Assembly (NCBI GenBank): GCA_964347945.1
Contig: CAYGAW010000093.1
Coordinates: 1-15,390 of the forward strand
Source: CAYGAW01 sp964347945
GTDB taxonomy: Bacteria; Chloroflexota; Anaerolineae; UBA7937; B3-Chlor
DNA: 15,390 nucleotides
Direction of reading: 5' to 3'
A model generated the notes under the pieces. It was not told the DNA's origin. It searched no databases and saw only the letters and a list, made by a program, of their open reading frames with translations. Below are positions 1-7,122 of this stretch, piece by piece (the stretch's first letter is position 1; each line of letters begins with the position of its first letter). The translations under genes were made by a program, and so were the position numbers.

Positions 1-1517
1 GGTTGAATCGAAGCCGCCTGTATCTTGCAGATCTCGGGGAATTGAGCTGCTACTCCCTGGTACACCTCTTCATATATGTCGAACAACCGTAGATAGAGCT
101 CATGGTTCTCCAGGCTAGGAGTGTAGCGGGCCTCAACGGGCACGTATTGCCTTACATCCTTGAGATTTTGAATCTGGCCCAAAGCATACATCGCTAGAAA
201 AGCCGCCCCGAGGCTGGTAGTCTCGATGACTCGAGGAACAACCAGTTCTCGGCCGCACACATCGGCCATGATCTGAATCCAAAGAGGTGACCGCAGGAAC
301 CCGCCTGACCCTCTGAGCTCTCTTACCTCTCCTATGACCTCTTCCAATGCCAGAAGCACGCTATACATCCTATAGGCCACACCTTCCATGATGGCCCTAA
401 CGAAGTGTCGACGGTCATGGCGCAGGGACAAGCCAAATAGGACTCCCCGGGCGTTGGGATTCCAATTAGGGCTCCTCTCGCCGGTCAGATACGGTAGAAG
501 GATCAGACCCTCCGCACCAACGCCTACCTCTGCTGCCTCCTCATCGAGGGCCGCATATGTCCCTTCCTCTCCAGGGTGGAAACGCTCTCGAAACCATTGG
601 TAGACCAAGCCGGCATTGTTTATGGCTGCGCCCACCACCCAGACTTCGTCGGTCAGCAGATAGCACCAAGTTCTCTCGTTATCGTCTATCACGGGCTGCT
701 CGGAGGTAGCTCTTACGGCACCACTGGACCCGATCATGCATGTGACCTGTCCTGGCCCCACCGATCCGGCCCCCACGTTTGACAGGAGTCCATCGCCTGC
801 GCCAGCGATCAGCAAGCAGTCAGGGCGCACACCCATCGCTTCCGCGTACCTTGATCCGATGCCGTCCAGCACCATAGTGGTGGGAACATGCCTCGAAAGT
901 CTATCGGGGCCTATCCCCACCATCTCCAGCGCCTCCTCGTCCCAGTCGAGTTTGTGGATATTGAATAGACCAGTGGCCGAGGCCACTGATCTATCGACCA
1001 CGTATCTCCGCAGTAGTCTGTGAATCACGTACTCCTTTATGGAGACGAACTTGTGCGCCTCTTGATACACCTCCGGGAGGTTGCTCCGAAGCCAGTCTAT
1101 CTTGGATAGAGGATACATTGGATGGACAGGGCATCCCGTTCTCGCGTAGATCCGACGACTGTCATACTTCGCCCTTAGTTGGGCGGAAGATGCCGCACTT
1201 CTGGTGTCAGCCCAGATCATAGCCCTGGTGAGCGGATTGCCTTGACCATCCACGGCAAGAACGCTGTGCATGGCAGCGCTCAAACCTATTCCCACTACCT
1301 GGTCCGGCTCTATCTCAGACGAGGCGATGGAACCCTTGACAGCCTCAAGAACAGCCGCGAATATCGCCTCTGGATCTTGCTCGGCCCATGTAGGATGGGG
1401 GGAGAGGATGGGATAGTAGGCGGTCTCAGTCCCCAGAGGAGCTCCTTGACGGTTCACAACCATGGACTTGCAGCTAGTGGTTCCGATATCCAGGCCGATT
1501 ATGTACTGTTCTGCCAT
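1..1517 (-). CDS. gntK: FGGY-family carbohydrate kinase, gluconokinase-like (3' end beyond window)
   Basis: ATP-dependent sugar/sugar-acid kinase, most likely phosphorylating D-gluconate to 6-phosphogluconate in the cytoplasm. I translated the frame from ATG 1517 to position 3 (505 codons) and found no stop; a TAA lies in frame two codons upstream, which fixes this start. Seen: the N-terminal phosphate-binding motif GLDIGTTSCKS (residues 8-18), a segment SAAMHSVLAVDGQG followed by IWADTRS (sugar-binding half), AGAGDGLLSNVGAG with the likely catalytic base Asp242, and PYLTGERSPNWNPNARG plus TTSLGAAFLAMYALG in the C-terminal actin-like domain. GERSPNWN and AMHS are closer to gluconokinases than to xylulokinases. 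The usual family length is about 500-515 residues, so only the extreme C-terminus should be missing. It lies last in the visible operon, 211 bp after the SDR. Substrate is an inference; xylulokinase or another FGGY activity is the alternative. Confidence 0.88.
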   Translation of the reverse strand, partial: MAEQYIIGLDIGTTSCKSMVVNRQGAPLGTETAYYPILSPHPTWAEQDPEAIFAAVLEAVKGSIASSEIEPDQVVGIGLSAAMHSVLAVDGQGNPLTRAMIWADTRSAASSAQLRAKYDSRRIYARTGCPVHPMYPLSKIDWLRSNLPEVYQEAHKFVSIKEYVIHRLLRRYVVDRSVASATGLFNIHKLDWDEEALEMVGIGPDRLSRHVPTTMVLDGIGSRYAEAMGVRPDCLLIAGAGDGLLSNVGAGSVGPGQVTCMIGSSGAVRATSEQPVIDDNERTWCYLLTDEVWVVGAAINNAGLVYQWFRERFHPGEEGTYAALDEEAAEVGVGAEGLILLPYLTGERSPNWNPNARGVLFGLSLRHDRRHFVRAIMEGVAYRMYSVLLALEEVIGEVRELRGSGGFLRSPLWIQIMADVCGRELVVPRVIETTSLGAAFLAMYALGQIQNLKDVRQYVPVEARYTPSLENHELYLRLFDIYEEVYQGVAAQFPEICKIQAASIQ

Positions 1518-1728
1518 CGTCCCTTAGCTGCTGTCCTCCAGGGAGCCACTCTCTTGGTCAGTTTGTCCTCGGTTCTCTGCATCTTCAAAGCGCATGTGGG
1601 AGATGCTGGTCTGCAAACATCTCTCGACACTCAAGCGCTCCCCCTTTCCAAACTTTACGAACCCTTTCGAGATTTCTCTCGCAGCGGCTTCGAGAGAGGG
1701 CTAAGACGTAAGCCCCAAGGCGCGGCCA

Positions 1729-2478
1729 TCAATCCATCAGGAAGCCGCCATTCACGTCTATGATCTCACCAGTGATGAAAGAGGCCCTGTCCGAGGCGAG
1801 GAAGGCCACCACCTCTGCCACCTCCTCTGGCTTACCCATCCTCCCCAGTGGGATGGCACTGACCACCTCCTTCCGCTTCTCCTCAGACCATTGGGCGCTC
1901 ATCTCCGTCTCGATGGCGTGAGGTGCCACGGCGTTGACGTTTATGCCGTGTGGAGCCAGTTCACGGGCCAACGACTTCGTGAGGCAGTCGATGCCTGCCT
2001 TCGAGGGGCCATACCCGGGCGAGGAAGTGATATCCCCGGTCTTGCCAGCCACGGATGAGATGTTGACGATCTTACCACTCCCTTGCCCCTTCATGATGGG
2101 CACCATGGCCCGACAGCAGTAGTAGACGCCTGTCAAGTTTGTCCCGACGACATCATGCCAGTCCTGGTCAGTCATGGTTTCTAACGAGCCGCGTCGGATA
2201 ATGGCGGCGTTGTTTACCAGGATGTCGATCCGTCCAAACTCCTTGATGATCTGCTCCACCAAGGCCTGAACACTTCGCCCATCGGCGACATCCGTCTTGA
2301 TGGCAATGGCTCGCCGACGCATCTTTGTGGCGACTTGGTCAGCCACACCCTTGGCTTTCTCGACGTTCAAGTCGGCAACGACCACATCAGCCCCCTGCTT
2401 GGCGAGCCTCAGGGCAATCGCCTTGCCGATGCCCTGTGCCGCCCCGGTCACGACGGCTACCTTTCCCTCCAATGACAT
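1729..2478 (-). CDS. Classical SDR-family NAD(P)-dependent oxidoreductase (FabG-like)
   Basis: 249-residue classical short-chain dehydrogenase. Seen: the coenzyme motif TGAAQGIG (11-18), Asp36 at the end of beta2 (VVADLN), which usually means NAD(H) preference, NNAA (89-92), the catalytic Asn114, Ser141/142 (NISS), Tyr156 and Lys160 (YGPSK), and the C-terminal TGEIIDVNGGF. All tetrad residues are present. A strong Shine-Dalgarno (GGAGGAGGG) sits directly before ATG 2478. The gene starts 46 bp after the permease gene and precedes the gluconokinase-like gene, so it belongs to the same operon. In this setting it could be a gluconate 5-dehydrogenase or another sugar-acid dehydrogenase supplying or removing gluconate, but the fold alone does not fix a substrate, and 3-oxoacyl-ACP reductase-like annotations would be equally automatic. 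Confidence 0.93.
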   Translation of the reverse strand: MSLEGKVAVVTGAAQGIGKAIALRLAKQGADVVVADLNVEKAKGVADQVATKMRRRAIAIKTDVADGRSVQALVEQIIKEFGRIDILVNNAAIIRRGSLETMTDQDWHDVVGTNLTGVYYCCRAMVPIMKGQGSGKIVNISSVAGKTGDITSSPGYGPSKAGIDCLTKSLARELAPHGINVNAVAPHAIETEMSAQWSEEKRKEVVSAIPLGRMGKPEEVAEVVAFLASDRASFITGEIIDVNGGFLMD

Positions 2479-2524
2479 GGCCCTCCTCCTTCAAGACCAA
2501 CTGGGACTAGAAGTGGATGAGAAC

Positions 2525-3358
2525 CTATTCCTTGACCGCTCCGGCCGTCAGCCCCTCGACCAGATAGTTCTGCAAGATCAAGTATAGTATGACGGGGGGC
2601 AATGCTCCCACGACCGAACCGGCCATCAGTTGAGGCCAGATGATGCGAAATTGGGTCACCAAACGGCTGAGGCCAAGCGTGACGGTTGCCATGCGCTCGC
2701 CGCTCGTCAAGACCAGCACCCAGAGCAGATCTCCCCAAGCCAGCAGGAAGGCAAAGATCATAGTCGCCACCATGCCAGGAGTGATCACAGGCAGGATCAC
2801 CCTGAGATAGGCGCCCAGCCGGCTGCAACCGTCGATCAAAGCTGCCTCATCCAACTCCTCGGGAACGGTGTCTATGAAACCCTTGAGCATCCATGTGCTG
2901 AAGGGCAAGGTGATGGTGGTGAAGGCTAGAATCAGGCCCGGGTAGGTGTTATAGAGGGCGAACCTGGCTAGCATCTTGAAATATGGCCCCACCAGAAGTA
3001 CTCCCGGCAGCATCTGGCTGGCCAGAATGATTCCGATCAGAGCCCCGCGCCCTCGGAAGATGAAGCGAGAGAAGCCATAGCCGGCTAGAGACCCGATCAA
3101 GGTGGAAAGCAGAGCGGTGCCCAACGATATTATGGTGCTATTCAGGAAATAGCGAGGGAAGTTCGTCCACAAGAGCACCTGGGAATATGCCTCATATGTC
3201 GGCTCTTCAGGCCACAGGGTAGGTGGGATGGCGTACGCCTCCTTGTCAGTCTTCAAGGAGGTGGACACCATCCACACGAAGGGCACGATGTTATACAAAC
3301 AGACCAGGATCAAGAACAGATAGGCGACCATGGCGCCGCGTCGCCGTCTCCACTTCAT
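2525..3358 (-). CDS. Carbohydrate ABC transporter permease, MalG/UgpE type (CUT1)
   Basis: Inner-membrane permease of a CUT1 sugar importer, 277 residues from ATG 3358. Six hydrophobic segments are visible; the EAA loop that docks the ATPase reads DEAALIDGCSRLGAYLRVIL, and the C-terminus QNYLVEGLTAGAVKE is typical of the MalG branch. A GTG three bases upstream (3361) is also possible, but GGAGG lies five bases before the ATG and only two before the GTG, so I prefer ATG. The stop codon of the upstream permease and this ATG share one base (TGATG), indicating translational coupling. No ATP-binding subunit is present in the window; CUT1 systems often borrow a shared MsmK/UgpC-type ATPase encoded elsewhere. 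Confidence 0.95.
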   Translation of the reverse strand: MKWRRRRGAMVAYLFLILVCLYNIVPFVWMVSTSLKTDKEAYAIPPTLWPEEPTYEAYSQVLLWTNFPRYFLNSTIISLGTALLSTLIGSLAGYGFSRFIFRGRGALIGIILASQMLPGVLLVGPYFKMLARFALYNTYPGLILAFTTITLPFSTWMLKGFIDTVPEELDEAALIDGCSRLGAYLRVILPVITPGMVATMIFAFLLAWGDLLWVLVLTSGERMATVTLGLSRLVTQFRIIWPQLMAGSVVGALPPVILYLILQNYLVEGLTAGAVKE

Positions 3359-4263
3359 CACGCCCTCCGGACGATCATGCGGACGTAGGGGATGCTGATG
3401 ATCAGCATGATGATGGCCATCACCACGGCCAGAGCCGACGCATACTCGAAGTTGAAATACCTGAAATACTGCTTGTAGACGTATAGGGACAAGATCTCGG
3501 TGACGTGCCCGGGTCCTCCCAAGGTCATATTGTAAATGAGGCCAAACCGTCTGAACTGCCAGATGGTATCCAGGGCCACCGCAATGATGATCATCCTCTT
3601 GAGGAGGGGGATTGTGATGTGGCGAAATTCTTGAAGGGCGGAAGCGCCGTCCACCCTGGCCGCCTCGTAAAGGTCCCGAGGGATCGCCTGCAATCCGGCC
3701 AGCAGAATGATCATCACAAATGGGTAGCCGCGCCAGACGTCAGCAAAGATAACGCTGGGCAAGGCCAACCTAGGGTGAGCCAGCCACTCAATGTAGGTGT
3801 CGGTCAGCCCGTACTGGCGCAACAGGCCGTTGATGATTCCCGAGGTGGGATTGTACATAAAGCGCCAGATGAGTCCAGACATCACGTCCGGCACTGTCCA
3901 GGGCAGAATGGCGATCACCCTGAAGAGTCGATTCGCTCTGATTTGCGCGCTAAGGGCCAGTGCAACGGCCAAACCCACCACAAGATGGAGCAACACCGTG
4001 CCACCGACGAAGCGGAAGGTGATGAACACAGAGTTCCAGAACAACTCATCTCTGGCGAGTTTGACGTAGTTGTCGAGGGTAAAGGTCTTCACCTCGGACC
4101 AAAGGGGAGTGAAGCTGTTCAAGACCGCTATAGTGGTGGGGAACCCCAGGACGAGCACCAACATGAGAACGCAGGGCAAGATGAAGGCGTACCCCTCGAA
4201 CTCCCGGCGCGATGGGATCTTGATCGTCAAGAGGCGAGCGCGACGTCTGTTCATCTCAATCAT
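3358..4263 (-). CDS. Carbohydrate ABC transporter permease, MalF/UgpA type (CUT1)
   Basis: Partner permease, 301 residues, with about six membrane segments and the EAA loop YEAARVDGASALQEFRHITI followed by PLL. The phrase NMTLGGPGHVTEILSLYVYKQ is characteristic of sugar permeases of the UgpA/MalF branch. It should form the heterodimeric channel with the downstream MalG-type protein. ATG 4263 was chosen; a second in-frame ATG lies three codons later. No clear Shine-Dalgarno precedes either. Instead an extended -10-like TGATATAAT ends about 10 bases upstream, so a very short-leader transcript is possible in addition to read-through from the binding-protein gene. The start is therefore less certain than the gene. 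Confidence 0.95.
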   Translation of the reverse strand: MIEMNRRRARLLTIKIPSRREFEGYAFILPCVLMLVLVLGFPTTIAVLNSFTPLWSEVKTFTLDNYVKLARDELFWNSVFITFRFVGGTVLLHLVVGLAVALALSAQIRANRLFRVIAILPWTVPDVMSGLIWRFMYNPTSGIINGLLRQYGLTDTYIEWLAHPRLALPSVIFADVWRGYPFVMIILLAGLQAIPRDLYEAARVDGASALQEFRHITIPLLKRMIIIAVALDTIWQFRRFGLIYNMTLGGPGHVTEILSLYVYKQYFRYFNFEYASALAVVMAIIMLIISIPYVRMIVRRA

Positions 4264-4272
4264 CGGGCACCC

Positions 4273-4281
4273 ATTATATCA
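4273..4281 (-). promoter_or_regulatory. Possible extended -10 promoter in front of permease pair
   Basis: On the minus strand TGATATAAT (TGn plus perfect TATAAT) lies directly upstream of the MalF-type permease ATG at 4263. Transcription starting about 7 bases downstream would leave a leader of only a few bases. There is no good -35 hexamer 17 bp upstream, which is tolerated by extended -10 promoters. It lies just after the GC-rich hairpin following the binding-protein gene, so it could supply independent permease expression. Chance occurrence is possible. Confidence 0.35.
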
Positions 4282-4293
4282 CACATAGAGTAA

Positions 4294-4319
4294 GGAGGGC
4301 CGCCTGTGGGCGGCCCTCC
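4294..4319 (-). terminator. Intercistronic GC-rich stem-loop between binding protein and permeases
   Basis: Perfect 11-bp inverted repeat GGAGGGCCGCC / GGCGGCCCTCC with a 4-base loop, 16 bp after the stop of the sugar-binding lipoprotein gene. It is followed on the minus strand by only a short, interrupted T run (TTACTCTATGTG), so it is probably a partial terminator or an mRNA 3'-end stabiliser that keeps the binding protein more abundant than the permeases, as known for mal-type operons. The role is inferred. Confidence 0.75.
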
Positions 4320-4334
4320 ATTTGCCTACCCCAT

Positions 4335-5792
4335 CTAGAAGGCTGGGCAGGTCTCGCCAGCTTCGCGATATACGCTCAAGACATCGTTGATCTGGTCGTA
4401 GGCATCTTCCAGAGCCTGGTCTGGCGACTTGGCGCCGGTGAAGCCTTCCTGGGCTGCCGTGTTGACCGCTTCGATGATCTGCGGCCACTCCTTCAGCTGG
4501 GGCACAAACTTGGCGTGCGCCAGCTCGCCAGCTATGACGGCGGCGAACTTGTCGGCGAGCAGTTCAGGGTAGGCCTCGACGCCCTGATCCTCAAGTCCTC
4601 CGGAGACGTCCATCCGGGAGGAGAGAACGCGTGCATCATCGAACCACTTCTCCTCCATCTCCTTGCTGGTGATGAACTTGAGCAGCTCCCAGGCCTCTTC
4701 GGGATGCTCGGTGTTGGGACTGATCATCCAGGCGCTGATCCAGGCGGTGGTGGTGAATTCGGGCTCCAGGCCCGCTTTCACCGGCACCGGGGCAGCCTCC
4801 AACACGTCAAGAGCACCGAGGTCGGGGTTGTTGGTGTCGACGATCGGCGGCGTCCAGCCCGAGCCCAACAGCATGGCAATCTGCTCATTGGCCATCTGCT
4901 GTCTCACGGTCCCGGGGTTCTGCGCCGTAACCCCAGGCGGAATGACCTCGTGCACAGTGACCAACTCCACGAAGAACTGGAAGGCTTCCTTGGCTTCGGG
5001 ACTGTTGAGGGCAGAGCACTTGTTGTCGGGCGTCAGATAGTCCCCACCATGACTAAACAGGATGGGCGTGAAGCGCAACTCGAACCCAGGGTCGATCGCC
5101 CCAATCGTGCCAAAGCCCCAGGTGTCGATTGCGCCGTCGCCGTCCCTGTCCCGGGTGAGAGTCGTGGCATAGTCCTCGAACTCATCCCAGGTGGCGGGAG
5201 CTGCGGCAGGATCCAAGCCCGCCTCCTCGAAGAGGTTCTTGTTGTAGAACACGACCATGGACATGAAGTCACCCGGCAGGGCGTAGTACTTGCCCTCATC
5301 CTGCATCAACTCCAGAGTCTGAGGGAACCAGGGGGTCAGAAAGTCACCGCCATACACGCCTTCCTCGGCCTCGATGAAGGAGGTGATGTCATAGAGATAC
5401 CCCTTCTCGATGAAGGACTTCAGTGAGTAGCCATGCAAGTGGAAGACGTCCGGGCCCATGCCGGCCTCGATCTCGGTGGTGTACTTGGTCTCCTTGTCGG
5501 CATACGAGACATAGTCTAGCTCGATGTCGATATTCGGATGGTCAGCCATGTAGATGTCGAACGCTTCTATGAGCGCCGCCTCCCAGTGCGGTTCGGTAAG
5601 GTGCCAGTCAGAGAATAGTAACGTGACTTTCTCTGGTACTGGCGTAGGCTCGGGCGGGACCGGGGTTGGGGGTGGCGCAACCGGCGTCTCCTCTGGTGGT
5701 GTCGTCGGAGCGGGCGTAGTGGGAGGCGCACAAGCAGCCAGCATCAAACCCAGCACCACCAGTGTAGATAGCCACAAATAGCCTCTCTTCAT
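4335..5792 (-). CDS. CUT1 sugar ABC transporter substrate-binding lipoprotein (SBP family 1)
   Basis: Extracytoplasmic sugar or sugar-acid binding lipoprotein, 485 residues from ATG 5792. Seen: basic n-region MKR, hydrophobic core and lipobox LAAC with the acylated Cys at 21; then a Pro/Thr-rich tether of about 35 residues (APPTTPAPTTPPEETP and on); then the family 1 binding-protein body, with GPDVFHLHGYSLKSF, the YALPGDFMSMVVFYNKNLFEEAG signature and the closing region around WELLKFITSKEMEEKW. An in-frame ATG 63 bases upstream (5855) also has a Shine-Dalgarno and would add 21 residues, but that stretch is a tandem copy of the translation start region and would put a charged segment before the signal peptide, so I take the inner ATG. 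It is followed by a stem-loop and the two permease genes. The ligand is unknown; the neighbours suggest a uronate, aldonate or an oligosaccharide containing one. Confidence 0.92.
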   Translation of the reverse strand: MKRGYLWLSTLVVLGLMLAACAPPTTPAPTTPPEETPVAPPPTPVPPEPTPVPEKVTLLFSDWHLTEPHWEAALIEAFDIYMADHPNIDIELDYVSYADKETKYTTEIEAGMGPDVFHLHGYSLKSFIEKGYLYDITSFIEAEEGVYGGDFLTPWFPQTLELMQDEGKYYALPGDFMSMVVFYNKNLFEEAGLDPAAAPATWDEFEDYATTLTRDRDGDGAIDTWGFGTIGAIDPGFELRFTPILFSHGGDYLTPDNKCSALNSPEAKEAFQFFVELVTVHEVIPPGVTAQNPGTVRQQMANEQIAMLLGSGWTPPIVDTNNPDLGALDVLEAAPVPVKAGLEPEFTTTAWISAWMISPNTEHPEEAWELLKFITSKEMEEKWFDDARVLSSRMDVSGGLEDQGVEAYPELLADKFAAVIAGELAHAKFVPQLKEWPQIIEAVNTAAQEGFTGAKSPDQALEDAYDQINDVLSVYREAGETCPAF

Positions 5793-5888
5793 TTTGAATC
5801 CTCTCCTTTCTCGTTGCGAAGCCGCTGTAGATAGCCACGAATAAGCTCTCTTCATTCTGATTCCTCCCCTCTCTTGTTGCGGAGTTGC
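5763..5888 (-). repeat. 63-bp tandem duplication of the binding-protein translation start
   Basis: Positions 5763-5825 and 5826-5888 are two head-to-tail copies of a 63-bp unit, about 52 of 63 positions identical by eye. Each copy contains a purine-rich Shine-Dalgarno, an ATG and codons for MKR-Y-WLST. Because 63 is a multiple of three, the two ATGs (5855 and 5792) are in frame and the outer copy reads straight into the inner one. The divergence shows that the duplication is not a recent assembly artefact. Confidence 0.85.
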
Positions 5889-6085
5889 TGCAGCAAAGTG
5901 TTGGCACAGACCCCACCACTGGACGAGGGGGAGCCCACCCCCATGCTCGAAACCCAGTGCTTTGCTGTCATCAGATGCAGAGGTTCTCGCAGGGCTTCCT
6001 CACCTCCTCTTGGGCTACAGTAGCGACCCCCGATCTTGCTGCCACCGTCAACAATGGCTCTCATTCAGAAACAGGTGAGATGGCA

Positions 6086-6862
6086 CTAGCCATCCTGATG
6101 CGCGGCCAGTGCCATTTCGCTCTCATCCGCCATGAGAAGCTTGATCACGTTCTCCTTGCCTTTGGCAATATGTCGGCAGACTTGAGCCTCTGCCTTCTCT
6201 CCGTCTTTCTGTTTCAGCGCGTGTAAGATGGCTTCATGATCTTCCAGTGATTGCCTGCGTCTCCTCTTGCCCTCGTCTACTTGCCTGAGGACCTGGATGC
6301 GGTTTGCCAAGCCACTGACAATCTGGAGCAACGTACTATTCCCGGAGGCCTGAACTATGAGATCATGAAAGGTCAGATCGGCCTCGAGCCCTGCGGTGAT
6401 GTCGTCTGTCTCGAACGCAACTTCAAACTGCTCCACCGCCTCCCGCATCTCTGCCAATTGCGACTCCGTGATTGTCTCGACAGCAAGTCGCGCCGCCAAA
6501 GCTTCCAGAGCCATTCTTACGTCGTATACTTCACGTGTCTCTTCAATTGACATCTTCTTGACGAACCTGCCCCTGTAAGGGATGGTTTCGATCAGTCCGT
6601 CTTTCTCAAGTTCACCCATGGCTTCGCGAACAGGCGTATTGCTTACCCCAAATGTTCGTGCCAGTTCATCGTCCTTCAGCCTCGCCCCTGGCTGGAGTTC
6701 CCCGCTGAGGATGCGATCTTTCACCTTCTCGTAGACCTTGTAGGCTAGGGTATTGCCTCTCCGCAACTGAAGTGTGTCATCCGTCACTGTGAGCCCTCGC
6801 TTTCGCATTCTTGACTCTCTTGCCATTGACGTCCGAACATCCCTGTCGGACGAAAGAGACAT
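6086..6862 (-). CDS. GntR-family transcriptional regulator, FCD (FadR-type) domain
   Basis: Ligand-responsive DNA-binding repressor or activator, 258 residues from ATG 6862. N-terminal winged helix (about 38-104) with the GntR signature RILSGELQPGARLKDDELA and FGVSNTPVREAMGELEKDGL; C-terminal FCD domain with the usual metal ligands Asp162, His166 (DLTFHDLIVQASGN), His209 (EDHEAIL) and His231. Such regulators commonly sense sugar acids or other carboxylates. The start is uncertain: ATG 6862 lies only a few bases from the predicted transcription start and has no Shine-Dalgarno; ATG 6826, ATG 6808 or GTG 6790 (with GAGGG six bases upstream) are alternatives, all before the winged helix. A consensus promoter and palindromes upstream suggest autoregulation. 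It heads the transporter block and probably controls the locus. Confidence 0.93.
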   Translation of the reverse strand: MSLSSDRDVRTSMARESRMRKRGLTVTDDTLQLRRGNTLAYKVYEKVKDRILSGELQPGARLKDDELARTFGVSNTPVREAMGELEKDGLIETIPYRGRFVKKMSIEETREVYDVRMALEALAARLAVETITESQLAEMREAVEQFEVAFETDDITAGLEADLTFHDLIVQASGNSTLLQIVSGLANRIQVLRQVDEGKRRRRQSLEDHEAILHALKQKDGEKAEAQVCRHIAKGKENVIKLLMADESEMALAAHQDG

Positions 6863-6879
6863 TATGCATAATGCATTAT
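6861..6879 (-). promoter_or_regulatory. Overlapping palindromic operator candidates for the GntR regulator
   Basis: Two perfect 12-bp palindromes, ATTATGCATAAT (6861-6872) and ATAATGCATTAT (6868-6879), overlap by five bases. They cover the end of the -10 element, the predicted transcription start and the first base pairs of the longest GntR reading frame. Position and symmetry fit binding by a dimeric GntR/FCD protein and self-repression. Binding itself is inferred. Confidence 0.65.
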
Positions 6880-6903
6880 AGCACGATGCGACTTAGTTGT
6901 CAA
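6875..6903 (-). promoter_or_regulatory. Consensus sigma70 promoter of the GntR-transporter operon
   Basis: On the minus strand TTGACA (6903-6898), a 17-bp spacer and TATAAT (6880-6875): exact consensus hexamers at the optimal spacing. Predicted start near 6868. The -10 overlaps the palindromic operator. It drives the GntR gene and probably the downstream transporter, SDR and kinase genes. Confidence 0.85.
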
Positions 6904-7122
6904 GGGACGATATTCACTCGACCAGCATGGTAACAGGAAATTTTGCGCCACCCGTGCGACATGCCGGCTCAGCTGGTAGCTTCGCCTACCCCTGGAGTGC
7001 AAGACGAAGTGACCGGCCCGCAAGGTTCTTGGGGCAACTCAAACCATCAGAGGCGGAGAGTAGCGGGGGACGCACTCCTGTGCGGGTGTGTGAACGCTAT
7101 CGGGAGAGGCGCTCGGGCTGAG

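Noticed and set aside
1179..1763. Plus-strand ORF of 194 codons across the kinase start
   Set aside because: It lies antisense to the FGGY kinase N-terminus, whose motifs are clear, and encodes nothing recognisable.
3505..4293. Plus-strand ORF of 262 codons antisense to the MalF-type permease
   Set aside because: Low-complexity His/Gln/Asp-rich translation typical of the antisense of a hydrophobic protein.
4515..5426. Plus-strand ORF of 303 codons antisense to the sugar-binding lipoprotein
   Set aside because: Shadow of the well-supported minus-strand gene; no family resemblance.
6963..6980. tRNA-like D-arm text (GCTCAGCTGGTAG) on the plus strand
   Set aside because: No T-loop GGTTCGAAT-type sequence, no 7-bp acceptor stem and no proper anticodon arm follow; chance resemblance.
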